Assembly: GCA_033032865.1 (NCBI GenBank)
Contig: JAWHQI010000004.1
Location: 24,844,001 to 24,908,000, forward strand
Direction: 5' to 3'
Source: Dactylorhiza incarnata
Lineage: Eukaryota > Streptophyta > Magnoliopsida > Asparagales > Orchidaceae
DNA length: 64,000 bases
The translations under genes were made by a program, and so were the position numbers. Positions within the stretch are counted from its first letter, which is position 1, and each line of letters starts with the position of its first letter. Below, piece after piece: positions 35,350 to 44,711 of this stretch. Under the pieces are notes generated by a model. It searched no databases. It saw only the letters and a program-made list of their open reading frames with translations, and was not told the origin of the DNA.

Positions 35350-35486
35350 TTTTTAGAATCTCTATTCAAAAAATTCAGTGTACTGGTTCTAAGAGTCTCC
35401 TTGTCAAAAGACTCAGTTGGTTCTAAGAGTCTCCTTGTCAAAAGACTCAGGGTGGTTCTAAGAGTCTCCTTATCAAAAGACTCAGT
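35350..35486 (+). repeat. 34-bp tandem hairpin array in R/U5
   Basis: Three near-identical units start at 35384, 35418 and 35453, preceded by one diverged unit. Each unit contains GAGTC...GACTC able to form a stem; the diverged unit has GAAT...ATTC, a compensatory change at the third pair. Copy in the 3' LTR (about 41444-41580). Confidence 0.8.
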
Positions 35487-35742
35487 ACAAGATAGTGAAT
35501 TCCTACCAAGGGGGTAGAAGAGTGGACTACCCAAAGTTTGGGGAACCACTATATTTTCTTGTGTTGTGCTGTGATTTTCTCTCTTGCATTTACTTTAGTT
35601 ACTTGTCTAATTCTTGTTGGTGTGTGGGAAGCTCTAATCTGTGATCATACATATATATATATTAACTTTGCACAAAATATTTTAAATCTCTATTCACCCC
35701 CCCTCTAGAGAATTCTAGTGAGGTTAACTGTGCACTTTCAAT

Positions 35743-35753
35743 TGGTATCAGAG
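35743..35753 (+). other. primer binding site, tRNA-iMet type (copia-type element)
   Basis: TGGTATCAGAG starts 2 bases after the LTR end; 11 of the 12 bases usual for initiator-Met priming. Confidence 0.9.
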
Positions 35754-35835
35754 GGAGGTTGATCTAAAAAGGATAACTCCTTGATCAAAAAGATCCTACC
35801 TCTTATATATATATATTTTCAAAACTATTTTTCAC

Positions 35836-36447
35836 ATGGCACAAATCAAAGATTATGCTTCCACCAGACCACCAATGTGCAATCTTGAAAAGTTTGCAGT
35901 TTGGAAAACAAGAATCAGAATCTATATGAATTCCATTGATGCTGACTTGTTCAATATTACTGTGACAGGTCCCCCAAAGCCTTACAGAAAGGATGCAAAT
36001 GGCAATATCACACAAACACTTGTTCCAAGATCTGAGTGGACAGAAGATGAGAAGAAGGCAAGAACTCATGATCTAAAAGCCATGAACATACTTGTCTCAA
36101 CTCTCTCAGATGACATCTTTCAAAAAGTTGTTGACTGTGAATCATCCAAGGAAATTTGGGATGCCCTCACAAAGATGGTGGAAGGAAGTGCTGATGAAAA
36201 GAAAGACAAGAAGGCCCTATTGATCTCTCAATATGAGAACTTTCAAAAGAAGGCTGAAGAAAGCATCTCTGAAATGTATGACAGATTCAGTCTGATCATC
36301 AATCAACTAAGAGACTTGGATAGAGAAATCTCTCTTACTGATATTAATGACAAATTGCTAATGAGTCTCCCTAGTTCATGGGACTCAAGAATATGGGCTA
36401 TAAGAGACACAAGAGGAAAAAAGAGATCTCAACAGATGCTCTCTTAG
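35836..36447 (+). CDS. copia-type Gag, capsid part (203 aa)
   Basis: Starts at the first ATG after the primer site (MAQIKDYASTRPPM). It has the plant copia Gag pattern: KFAVWKTRIRIYM near residue 25, KAMNILVSTLSDD near 85, SSKEIWDALTKMVEG near 105, KKDKKALLISQYENF near 127, SEMYDRFSLIINQLRDL near 147 and LMSLPSSWDS near 178. It builds the virus-like particle capsid. The frame ends at 36447, but the knuckle-bearing continuation lies in the -1 frame and overlaps. The switch point fits the heptamer A-AAA-AAG at 36417-36423, read as codons GGA AAA AAG, so either one A was lost or ribosomes slip. Confidence 0.88.
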   Translation: MAQIKDYASTRPPMCNLEKFAVWKTRIRIYMNSIDADLFNITVTGPPKPYRKDANGNITQTLVPRSEWTEDEKKARTHDLKAMNILVSTLSDDIFQKVVDCESSKEIWDALTKMVEGSADEKKDKKALLISQYENFQKKAEESISEMYDRFSLIINQLRDLDREISLTDINDKLLMSLPSSWDSRIWAIRDTRGKKRSQQMLS

Positions 36448-37061
36448 GAAAACTCAGATCCTATGAGCAATTGCTGAAAACTAGAGAAGAGAAGGAAAGA
36501 AGAGAAAACACTTCAAGTTCCTCAAAAGACAGGAACATTGCCCTGAAAGCAACAGAAGAAGGGACTCCTGTCTCTGAAGATGAACTATTCAGTTTCTTGG
36601 CCAGAAGATTTAAGAGATGGATCAAGACTGATGGATCAAGAAGAAGGGAGTCAAAACCAAGGTGTGACAAAACTCCTACTAAAGAAATTGTGTGTTATTC
36701 TTGCAGGAAACCTGGACATATTGCTTCAGATTGTCCAGAGAATGTTGAGACAAAGAAAAGTCTGAAAAAGAAAGATCTCAAGGAAAAGGGGAAGAAGAAA
36801 GAAAGAGGCTTCATTGCAGAAGCTTGGAGTGAAACTAACTCTGAGGACAGTACCTCTTCTAAGAGTGACAGTGAAGAACCTAGGCAAGAAGATCTATGCT
36901 TGATGGCCTTTGAAGGGTCAATGAATGATGATAAATCATGGAGTGAAACAGGCTCAGAAGAAAGCATATATTCTGATGATGAAAAAGAAAATAGCCTTAT
37001 TCTCATAGAGGAATCGGAGGATAAGGATAAGGTAAGCATTTTTGATGAAATAGATTTTTAA
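36423..37061 (+). CDS. copia-type Gag, C-terminal part with zinc knuckle (-1 frame)
   Basis: Continuation of Gag in the -1 frame (open from 36378). After EISTDALLGKLRSYEQ it has a charged linker, then the knuckle CYSCRKPGHIASDC (CX2CX4HX4C, about codons 90-103 from 36423), a Lys-rich stretch and an acidic Ser/Glu tail (ETNSEDSTSSKSDSEEP). The knuckle binds element RNA. A stop at 37059-37061 is followed by another ORF at 37086. The ATG at 36378 is unlikely to be a real start since it overlaps the capsid frame. Confidence 0.8.
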   Translation, partial: EISTDALLGKLRSYEQLLKTREEKERRENTSSSSKDRNIALKATEEGTPVSEDELFSFLARRFKRWIKTDGSRRRESKPRCDKTPTKEIVCYSCRKPGHIASDCPENVETKKSLKKKDLKEKGKKKERGFIAEAWSETNSEDSTSSKSDSEEPRQEDLCLMAFEGSMNDDKSWSETGSEESIYSDDEKENSLILIEESEDKDKVSIFDEIDF

Positions 37062-37085
37062 TGTGATAATTTTAGAAATGACTTT

Positions 37086-38162
37086 ATGGGAATGTACCTA
37101 GATCAACTAAAAACAAAACAAGAAATCAAAGATCTAAAAGAACAAATTAACATGGTTAAAAACCAAAGTGTTGATGAGAAAATATGCTCAAAAGATTATG
37201 CACTAAAAGCTAAAGAAATAGAAAGGGCTAGAATAGAAAATCAGTACCTTAAAAATAAAGTAACCCAGGCAAAGGCCTTTGAAGAATCAATAAAAATGAG
37301 AAGCCAAACTCTTAAGGAAATCACTGAAAAACAAAAACTAAGACACAAGTATCTTGGGCTAGGGGCAGATCCCTTAATCAGCCTAATTCCATCCAACAAA
37401 CCTGCTTGGATGAGGCCTGTGAAATTCACTAAACCTGTTAATTTGTTAAAACCAGAAAAAGAGCCACAGGAAGAAAACTCCTTTAAAGAAAGAAAAGAAT
37501 TTGATGAAACATCTTATTATTCAGCTGATGACTCACAAACTTCATCTGAAGAAACAATCAACCCAAGAAAAACAACACATAAAGGAGTAAAAATAGAGAA
37601 AGGCAAAATGAAAATTTGTGAAGACACAGATGCGTCGACTTCATATCGACGCATGCACGATAGTGCGTCGACTTCTACTCAACGCAATCTCTCAGATGCT
37701 TCGATCTCTTCTAGACGGCTGAACAAAAGCACGTCGACTTTAAATCGACACAACCTTTTTTATGCGTCGAAATCAGATCGACGTCATCTGGAGAAAGCGC
37801 CGAATACAAATCGACGCAATTATCAACATGCGTCGAATAGGTATCGACGCACAAATGTTCAGAGCAACTTAAATACATTTTCTCCAAAAGTCTTTCATCC
37901 TAACCCTCATTTAGGACCCAGTCATCCTAATCATAAATTTTATCCAAATCAACACTACAATCCCAAACAAAATGTTTATCTTAACCAAAAATCCCATCTT
38001 AATCAAAACCTATATTCAAACCAACACTCTTATCCTAATCAACACTTCTATCCTGCTCTAAATTCAAATTCCCTTAATACTAAGATAATCAAGTGCTATA
38101 TATGTAACAAAGCTGGCCATACTACCAAGCAATGTTGGTACAATCAATCAAACTATCTGTAA
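37086..38162 (+). CDS. second Gag-like ORF: coiled coil, 11-residue repeats and zinc knuckle (358 aa)
   Basis: Starts MGMYLDQLKTKQEIKD 24 bases after the previous stop; possibly once joined to it. Residues ~5-85 are Lys/Glu/Leu-rich and look like coiled coil. ~90-180: basic/acidic linker. ~182-258: about seven degenerate 11-12 residue repeats with an A-S-x-x-x-R-R core (ASTSYRR, ASISSRR, ASKSDRR, ASNRYRR), whose DNA consists of the TCGACGCA dyads also found in the LTRs. ~270-340: Asn/His/Tyr/Pro repeats (SHPNHKFYPNQHYNP type). ~342-355: CYICNKAGHTTKQC, a second CX2CX4HX4C knuckle. No protease follows. Function unknown; likely RNA- or DNA-binding particle protein. Confidence 0.75.
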   Translation: MGMYLDQLKTKQEIKDLKEQINMVKNQSVDEKICSKDYALKAKEIERARIENQYLKNKVTQAKAFEESIKMRSQTLKEITEKQKLRHKYLGLGADPLISLIPSNKPAWMRPVKFTKPVNLLKPEKEPQEENSFKERKEFDETSYYSADDSQTSSEETINPRKTTHKGVKIEKGKMKICEDTDASTSYRRMHDSASTSTQRNLSDASISSRRLNKSTSTLNRHNLFYASKSDRRHLEKAPNTNRRNYQHASNRYRRTNVQSNLNTFSPKVFHPNPHLGPSHPNHKFYPNQHYNPKQNVYLNQKSHLNQNLYSNQHSYPNQHFYPALNSNSLNTKIIKCYICNKAGHTTKQCWYNQSNYL

Positions 38163-38583
38163 AATCTAGTTCAAAAATGACTTAGAAAACATTAGGACTA
38201 GAAAGAAATAAAGAGAAATAAAAATTTAAAATTCTTTTTAAAAGTCACTTCTAGTCGACGCACCGTCGATAACCAACACAATAAATCGACGCATGCATCG
38301 ACCAAAATCGACGCATACGTCGATAGAAAACCCTAAACATCTCAAACTCTGTCTATATCAACGATGACGTCGAATTACACTCGACGTAACGTCGACTTCA
38401 GGATAAAGAGCGGCAACATTAGAATATTTTCGGTCACATCCACTGGAGTACCGAAAAAGCCTCGAATTGAGCCCTGTTTCGACGTTTCACCTGACTTAAA
38501 AAGACTCTTCAGAAACCTCCACTACTCTGCATCTTTTATCCTCCGTGCTCCTTTGTCCAGCTGATTCTTCTTACTGATCCTCA
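38163..38583 (+). other. spacer with TCGACGCA dyads between gag ORFs and accessory ORF
   Basis: About 420 bp where an autonomous copia element would have protease, integrase and RT, but only dyad motifs (38253-38395) and a short open frame (38364-38564, no recognised domain) are seen. The loss of all pol is clean, with no pol remnant visible. Confidence 0.7.
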
Positions 38584-40313
38584 ATGGCTCCCAAAATAAA
38601 TTCTGGGTTCGACATTGATCTAGGATCCTTCCAAGCAGCAGCAGAGAACTATAAGAGCATCATTGCTCTATTCGATGAAGTAGGATTGAACAAGCTCATC
38701 TCCTCTAGGTGCAAGCTCCTGGAAACTGAGCTCACTGAGCTCATATCTCATGTTCAGATCTCTGAACAAGGAGAAATCCAAGGAACACTCTATGAGACAC
38801 CAGTCTCAATCTCAGCAGACCACATTAGGGCCACCTTTGATCTCCCATCAGGTATATCCTAATGTCTCTTTCATTTCAATAAAATAGGAAAAGAAAATGA
38901 GCCTCTCATGAATGACTTGACTAGTCTAAATTATTCCCCTATTAGGTGATGAATCCATTGAACTCACACCTGATGAAGTCAAGCATTTACTTACCACCAT
39001 GAAATTCTCAAAAGACAGACCAATCCATCTGAAAAAGATAGACTTTTCAGATGAGTACAGATGCTGGCAGACATAGTAGGGAAGATACTGCTATGCAAAA
39101 TATCAGCCCATGATGCAGTGCCCAAACAGCAGCTGAACATCATGGGGGCTCTTGTGCTGAAGAAGAAGGTGGATTGGGCCAGCTGTCTTCTCAAAATGAT
39201 AGCCTCCAAATATTCCCACAAGGAAAATGCTTATATGAGAATCATGAGTCAGGTTCTCTTCCATTCCTTCCCTGACCTCTGCAGGTCAAAAGGAATTCCC
39301 ATCCCTCCAGGAAAAAGGATGTCCATAGCCCTATTTTCTAAATGGGCCAGGCAAATCCCTAAGCATGGTTCCATTCCTGAAAGGACTCCATCTCCTCCTA
39401 TCTCTCCTACTCCTCCTCCTCCTCCTCAAACAAATCTCTCCTCTCTCCCATCATCATCCACACAAATACCACCTCAATCCCTTGCTCAGCTTTCTTCTAT
39501 TCCTCCACTCCTCCATCAAATACACCTACCCAACATGATAGTATTTCCTCTCCACATTCCTCTCATACACCTCCACCATTATCTCCTCCTCCTCCACCAT
39601 CTGCATCCACTGAGGCTCTACTCACTCAGTGCATCCAATCTGCAGCCCAAAAATTCCAGGCAATGCTAGATGAGCATTGCTCACAGATTCACTCCTCCAT
39701 TCTACACATGCACACCCAAATAGATGGGGTAAGTGCCTCTGTGCAAGATCTAAAGTCATCTCTCTCTTCCTATAGAGTGACTAGGTCTTTCTTAACCTCC
39801 TTGGCCAAGAAGGTCAAGAAGGGGGAGAATCTAGATGAAGATCAGCTCTCCAATCCTAAATCTCCTTCTCACAAATCCCTTCCTACCTCAAAAACTGACA
39901 GTCAAGCACAACTCAAAACCCTTGGGAATGAGATAGTACCTGAGCTCCATATTGATGAACAAATAATAGAGATACTCAACATAGCAAGAGATGCTGTAAA
40001 TCAAATGGCACCACTACAAGGGGAAGGAAGCAGAGCAGTGAATGAGGCTGATAATGAAGCTGGTACAAATATAGATGAAAATGAACCAGCTGATGGAACT
40101 GAGAAAGAAAATGAAGCTGATACTGGAAAAGAAAAAGAGACAGATATTCTGCTGGCTGAAGAAGAAAGAATAAAAGGAGCTCTATCCCAGGGGGAGCTAC
40201 CTGCTCAGGGGGAGCTAAATGAACTTCTTACAAGTGAGAAAGAGAAATCCTCTTCTCCTAAAACATTGGTATTCAAGAGAAAAAGAAAGACTCCTCCTAC
40301 CCCACCTGAGTAG
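38584..40313 (+). pseudogene. accessory ORF (putative plant-transposon-type protein), probable intron and two frame breaks
   Basis: Starts MAPKINSGFDIDL. The first exon (to 38851) ends ...TFDLPSG; a GTATAT...TTAG segment (38852-38945) looks like an intron, after which DESIELTPDEVKHL continues in frame. A one-base loss near 39058 shifts to the frame with MLADIVGKILLCKISAHDAV, VDWASCLL and PGKRMSIALFSKWARQI. A Pro-rich tract follows (PPISPTPPPPPQ), a second shift near 39505, then LLTQCIQSAAQKFQAMLDEHC, coiled-coil-like sequence and an acidic Glu/Asp-rich tail ending KRKRKTPPTPPE. The core resembles a domain known as a putative plant transposon protein, from memory and not searched. It sits between gag and the 3' LTR, where copia elements sometimes carry env-like ORFs. 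Function unknown. Confidence 0.6.
38852..38945 (+). other. candidate 94-bp intron in the accessory ORF
   Basis: GTATAT donor and a T-rich CCCCTATTAG acceptor; removing it joins two open frames without a shift (TCA G | GT GAT). Unspliced, the frame stops at 38860-38862. Confidence 0.5.
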
Positions 40314-40526
40314 TATTTGAAAACAATGCTGATATATTTTATCTTATAGTTGAAAATGATCTGGTATAAAAATGACATCTGTTTATATGATTCTGGAATA
40401 TCTGCTTAAATGATCTCCCTCTCTAAATTTCACTTTTGATTAAGTGACATACCTCATATCTTTTCAAATTATGTGCTGAGTTGATTTTATGCTAATACAA
40501 TTTCTCTCTAAATAGGGTTAAGACAA

Positions 40527-40538
40527 ATAGGGGGAGAT
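40527..40538 (+). other. polypurine tract of the copia-type element
   Basis: ATAGGGGGAGAT directly before TGTTGGGG of the 3' LTR. Confidence 0.9.
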
Positions 40539-41849
40539 TGTTGGGGAAATGATTTCTCTTAACCCCTAGAAATGAGTTAAAGTAAGAGTTTTATGAATGA
40601 AAAACAAGACTAAGTAAATATGCGTCGAATAGTATTCGACGCAACGTCGAAATAAAGTCGACGTTTTCTTCAGGATATGTCGAAGTAACTTTAGGAAGAT
40701 TTCGACGTATGTGTTGTCGACGCTACTCTTATTTCTAGTCGACGCATATAAAGAAGTCGACGCACCTTAGTCGACGCACCTTCCTTATTCTTCTCTCGAC
40801 GTCCAGCCAGGATGAATTTGACGCTTACGTCGAATAGTAATCGACGCACGTCGATTTATATGACAGATTTAAATATGCGCCAGATCTCTTTCCTTCTTTC
40901 AGTAGATCTAATTTATATGGAATAAAGTAAATATTTATAGCCGTTCTGAATCATTCTCCTTCTATTTGATTCTTGGCTAAAATGTGACTAACTCTATTTT
41001 GGATATTATTTGAAATCTGAATTAATATTCTCCATTTATGTTATATCTGATATGGAAATATTTCTCTCCTCCTAAATCTCTGGCTGCTAATTAATTCCTC
41101 TCCTATAGTGCTATCTTATTACACAGAGCTATAAAATAAGGAGGAGGTCGGCAGGAAATGCAGTTGAGTGATCTACCACACATATTTGATATAGAGGAAA
41201 AGCTCCCAAAAGAAAAGAGAGATATTGAGAAAAAGCTCTGCAGCAATATTCAACCATTTCTTCTTCTGCTCACTGCTGCAAAATCTGATTGCTCTCACTA
41301 AAAGAGTTATAGGCTACAAATCTTCTTCTCTCTATAGAAGAAAGATTTAATTCACTTCTTGTGCTTCCAATCTTATTGCTAGGAAGAAGATTCATTATTG
41401 TTTCTTACTTTCTTTCTTTCTTACTTATATATTGTAAAAGAGTTTTTAGAATCTCTCTTCAAAAAATTCAGTGTACTGGTTCTAAGAGTCTCCTTGTCAA
41501 AAGACTCAGTTGGTTCTAAGAGTCTCCTTGTCAAAAGACTCAGGGTGGTTCTAAGAGTCTCCTTATCAAAAGACTCAGTACAAGATAGTGAATTCCTACC
41601 AAGGGGGTAGAAGAGTGGACTACCCAAAGTTTGGGGAACCACTATATTTTCTTGTGTTGTGCTGTGATTTTTTCTCTTGCATTTACTTTAGTTACTTGTC
41701 TAATTCTTGTTGGTGTGTGGGAAGCTCTAATCTGTGATCATACACATATATATATATATATATTAACTTTGCACAAAATATTTTAAATCTCTATTCACCC
41801 CCCCCCCCCCCCTCTAGAGAATTCTAGTGAGGTTAACTGTGCACTTTCA
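40539..41849 (+). repeat. copia-type 3' LTR
   Basis: 1311 bp, about 99% identical by eye to 34446-35740; longer TA and C runs explain most of the length difference. Confidence 0.95.
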
Positions 41850-41854
41850 CAACC
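41850..41854. other. target site duplication, right (CAACC)
   Basis: Directly after the 3' LTR end CACTTTCA, matching 34441-34445. Confidence 0.95.
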
Positions 41855-42587
41855 CTTGATTCTGACCGTGAATCCCGACAAGACTTCGTGCCTTGGTTGT
41901 AATCTCACCCCCTCTATTTTGTAGTATTTTATATCTTAATTATGTGTGTGTATGAACTATGATTGCAAAACCCTTATATGGCATTTCAGTACATTTCATG
42001 TCTATGTGAAATTATCTTGTGATTTATGCAAGCGAGGAGCTCCCCCATCCATTTTCCATTCCGCCATCTTGTTCGTGTGCCGTACTAGCAATTGCTAGTG
42101 GAGTGCTTGTCGACGAGGTGCTTTCGACCCTCATTCCTCCTGCCTACTCACCCATCCGCCTAGTGAAGCATGGCATAGCGGCCCGTGTAATCCATTCGCA
42201 TAACAAAGCAGCACGCTCAAGGCCTGCACAGTTCGATTCTGCTTGCCTACTCGTCCATCCACCCGTGCGAAGTAGTGCTTTCAAGGCCTACGTAGTTTTC
42301 CATCCCGCCAGGCGAGGCATTACATAGCGGCATTGCATAGGAGTAGTTGTAGTTGTTTTCCTTTATTTTCCACAAATCAAAACCCCCCTTTTTCCGCAAT
42401 CCATCCGCTCGAAAGGACTTCAATCTCAAGTCCTTCCTCAATAGTTAACTCCACCTTACTGTGTTCCTTCGAGATCGATACTTGGGGATTCACTCCCTTA
42501 TTTTTTATTACTTGAATGATCGGTACACTACCGTTTCGTGCCGCAGTCTTGCTACCGCCTATAGCGGTGTGCGAGATTTGCGCATCA

Positions 42588-42613
42588 AGTTTTTGTCGCC
42601 GTTGTCAGGGAAC
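42588..42613 (+). other. degenerate primer binding site of X1
   Basis: TTTTTGTCGCCGTTGTCAGG follows GCGCATCAAG; compared with the tRNA-Asp-type site TGGCGCCGTTGCCGGGGA it has several substitutions, so X1 is old or defective. Confidence 0.7.
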
Positions 42614-42804
42614 ACAATCTTGCGAGTTTTCTGGAGAGGGAGAACCTGCGAGAGAAGTTCTTTCATTTGTAAATTGTATCCTTTATTTTATTTCAGTTCT
42701 TTTTATTCCTTTTTCTTGTTTTATATTAGGTTGCCTTAGTAAATTATTGTTGGGTGTAATATTTTGCACAATAGTGTTTTTTTGAATCATTTTATCTTCA
42801 CACT

Positions 42805-43116
42805 ATGTGGGCTTCATTTAATATTCGTTGCCGTTGGTGTGGAGATATCTCTCACGCTAGTGATAGATGTCCAAAGGGAGATAATGGCCCTAGCACTCAA
42901 GGCCCAGTATATGGAGCACCGATTTCTTCTGGTACTCCATATGTTTCGCGGAAGTCCTATGGCTATTCTGCTGTGCCTTTACCGTCATACTTCTTTTCGG
43001 CTTCAGCACCTGCTGTGCCAAAGAAGCCCGCAAGGCAGTGCTTGTTTTGTCATAGCATGGATCATGCTTTGAAGGATTGTGCTGCTTATCTTCGCCAATT
43101 GGACAAGGATGACTAG
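42805..43116 (+). pseudogene. X1 Gag fragment with two zinc knuckles (103 aa)
   Basis: Open frame starting MWASFNIRCRWCGD. It contains CRWCGDISHASDRC (residues ~9-22) and CLFCHSMDHALKDC (~81-94), both CX2CX4HX4C, separated by a Ser/Pro/Tyr-rich linker. Such double knuckles bind RNA in Gag nucleocapsids. There is no capsid, protease or pol before the sequence is cut at 43223, so either this is a small non-autonomous Gag or only a remnant. The start ATG is the first in frame. Confidence 0.6.
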
Positions 43117-43223
43117 CCGGATATCCGGATCGTCACGACTCCTACTTCTTGCAGCACACCTTCAACATTTGGTTATGTTCCTGTATTACCTTCATGCTTT
43201 GAAGGGGATGATGTGGACACAGT

Positions 43224-44695
43224 TGATGCGCGTTCGGCAAGTGCACCGGTCGCTGTCAAGTAATAAATTTGGGAATAAATTCCCCGAATGTCGATCTCTT
43301 GAGGAATGCAGGTTCTGGTGAACGAAACGTGTGGTGAGTCGATTGTTACACAAGCGAATAAAATAAAACAGGGGCGTTGTGATTGGTGTCCTAAGCTATT
43401 GTGGAAATGAGAGAAAGGCAGGTCGAAAAGCACAGCTTCGCAAGGTATGGGTGAGTGCAGCGTCCGCGATGCCGCGCTTCGGTAAGCGGGTGGAATGGCC
43501 ACAGAGCGAGGTTTTGTGAGGGTCGTATTCACCTCTTCGCCAACATCACCACTAGCTATTGCTAGATGGCTTCACACACAAACAACTTAGAATATCACAA
43601 CAACAAGGAAAGCTATTCTCACCACCACAACATCATTGCACATGAACAACAAGCAAGGATCTATAACATTAATCTAACGAGCATTCATTACAACAACACA
43701 ACGAGAAAGCACAAGCATCAAAGTTTAGGAAGGACCAAAAAGAGGATGTCACTGCATCTTGGGTTCTCGGCTGGAATGAGAGGTTGTCGGGCTCTCTCCG
43801 TGCTCGGCCCTCAGATGGTGTGCGGACTCAAAGGAGGCTGTCACCGCTCCAACGATCTACATAATTTCTATGGCCTCCACGACGAAGAACGCTTGAAGTA
43901 GTGGCGGAGAATATTTGCAAATGCTCCTGGATGGAAGAATGTTGAAGGAGATCGCCGGAAATGGTCTCCTCTCGTATCCTCTGGTGGTAGGGGCAAAAAT
44001 GGCAGGATTCCTGGCTTTTCCCGCGAGGGGAATCGGGGGCCTCATTGACTGCAGCTTTTCCTGCTTTAAATACTAAACAGGCAGAGTTTTGGTCACGCAC
44101 GGGCGAACGCACGATCGTGCACTGCCCGTGCATTATTTAATGATAAAAATAGACTTGAAGACGAAGTTGCGCTGCCCGTGCGATCTACTCACGCACGGGC
44201 AAACCTGCTCGTGCGTAAAACGCACGGGTAAATTCAGAAATGCTAAAACAACAACAAGAAACAGGCAACCGTGCATTTTACTCACGCACGAGTAAATCCG
44301 CCCGTGCGTAAAAACGCACGACTAACCTCAGTTCACCTGTTTTTTGCCCCGATGAGAACGCATGACCGCAACTTTCCATGCATCAAGGAAACGCACGACC
44401 GTGCGTTGTACACAATCATGAATTCTGGGGGAAAACTGGATGATCCGACCCCCTGCACACAAGACAAAATAGCTAGGAAAACACCTCCAGCACCAGATAA
44501 ATACAGAAAAAGGATTGGGGAGCACCATGTGCTTACCCCCAATAATAAGTAGCGCAAATGCACACCGAAACGGGCCTAAGAGTGCACCTAGCAAGGAATA
44601 ACAAATATGATCGAAAACATGCCTAAAGTGTAGTGCATCGACTAGAAATACGGCCCAGATGAGTCCATAAATGTGTATATAAATGGGACTCATCA
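43224..44695 (-). repeat. X2 3' LTR
   Basis: Plus strand TGATGCGCG to GGACTCATCA, i.e. TGATGAGTCC to CGCGCATCA on its own strand. It shares with X4 the start block (AAGTGCACCGGTCGCTGTCA), a mid region, dyads (44090-44405, a CGCACG/CGTGCG variant) and TATTTAAA (complement at 44065-44072) downstream of the dyads on the element's strand. Confidence 0.85.
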
Positions 44696-44711
44696 CACCC
44701 CCAGACTTAAC
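44696..44711 (-). other. polypurine tract of X2
   Basis: Plus strand CACCCCCAGACTTAAC is the complement of GTTAAGTCTGGGGGTG, adjacent to the LTR. A near-copy with TTCA in place of TTAA is at 45225-45240. Confidence 0.8.

Larger units (their letters stand above)
34446..35740 (+). repeat. copia-type 5' LTR
   Basis: TGTTGGGG to CACTTTCA. Order: dyad patch (34528-34760), TATAAAATA (35037-35045), R/U5 with a tandem hairpin array (35350-35486), a C run near the end. Short open frames in it arise from the tandem repeat. Confidence 0.95.
34446..41849 (+). mobile_element. non-autonomous copia-type element with gag and accessory ORF, no pol (7.4 kb)
   Basis: LTRs 34446-35740 (1295 bp) and 40539-41849 (1311 bp), TSD CAACC at 34441-34445 and 41850-41854, initiator-Met primer site at 35743 and polypurine tract at 40527. 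The internal region has a copia Gag, a second coiled-coil/zinc-knuckle ORF, and an accessory ORF region. No protease, integrase or RT motif is visible. This matches the general idea of Gag-only LTR elements (TR-GAG) that rely on a partner's enzymes. LTRs differ at about 11 substitutions by eye (about 0.85%), so insertion is fairly recent. It is inserted in the X1 LTR. Confidence 0.9.
33629..42587 (+). repeat. X1 LTR, split by nested copia element
   Basis: Parts 33629-34445 and 41855-42587. The first part has the dyad patch (33840-34090) and TATAAATA (34100-34107); the second holds R/U5 and ends GCGCATCA. The joined sequence resembles 57949-59393 in order and in many blocks, with extensive divergence. 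Confidence 0.75.
33629..43223 (+). mobile_element. X1: Athila-like element, LTR plus short internal region, truncated
   Basis: The LTR begins at 33629 as TAACGAGTCC (family consensus TGATGAGTCC as at 57949) and ends GCGCATCA at 42587, net about 1.55 kb after removing the nested copia element. A degenerate tRNA-Asp-type primer site follows and then ~600 bp of internal sequence with a two-knuckle Gag fragment, cut at 43223 by the minus-strand X2 LTR. It cuts the Tekay-like chromodomain fragment on its left, so it probably inserted there; the right end is not seen. Confidence 0.75.
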
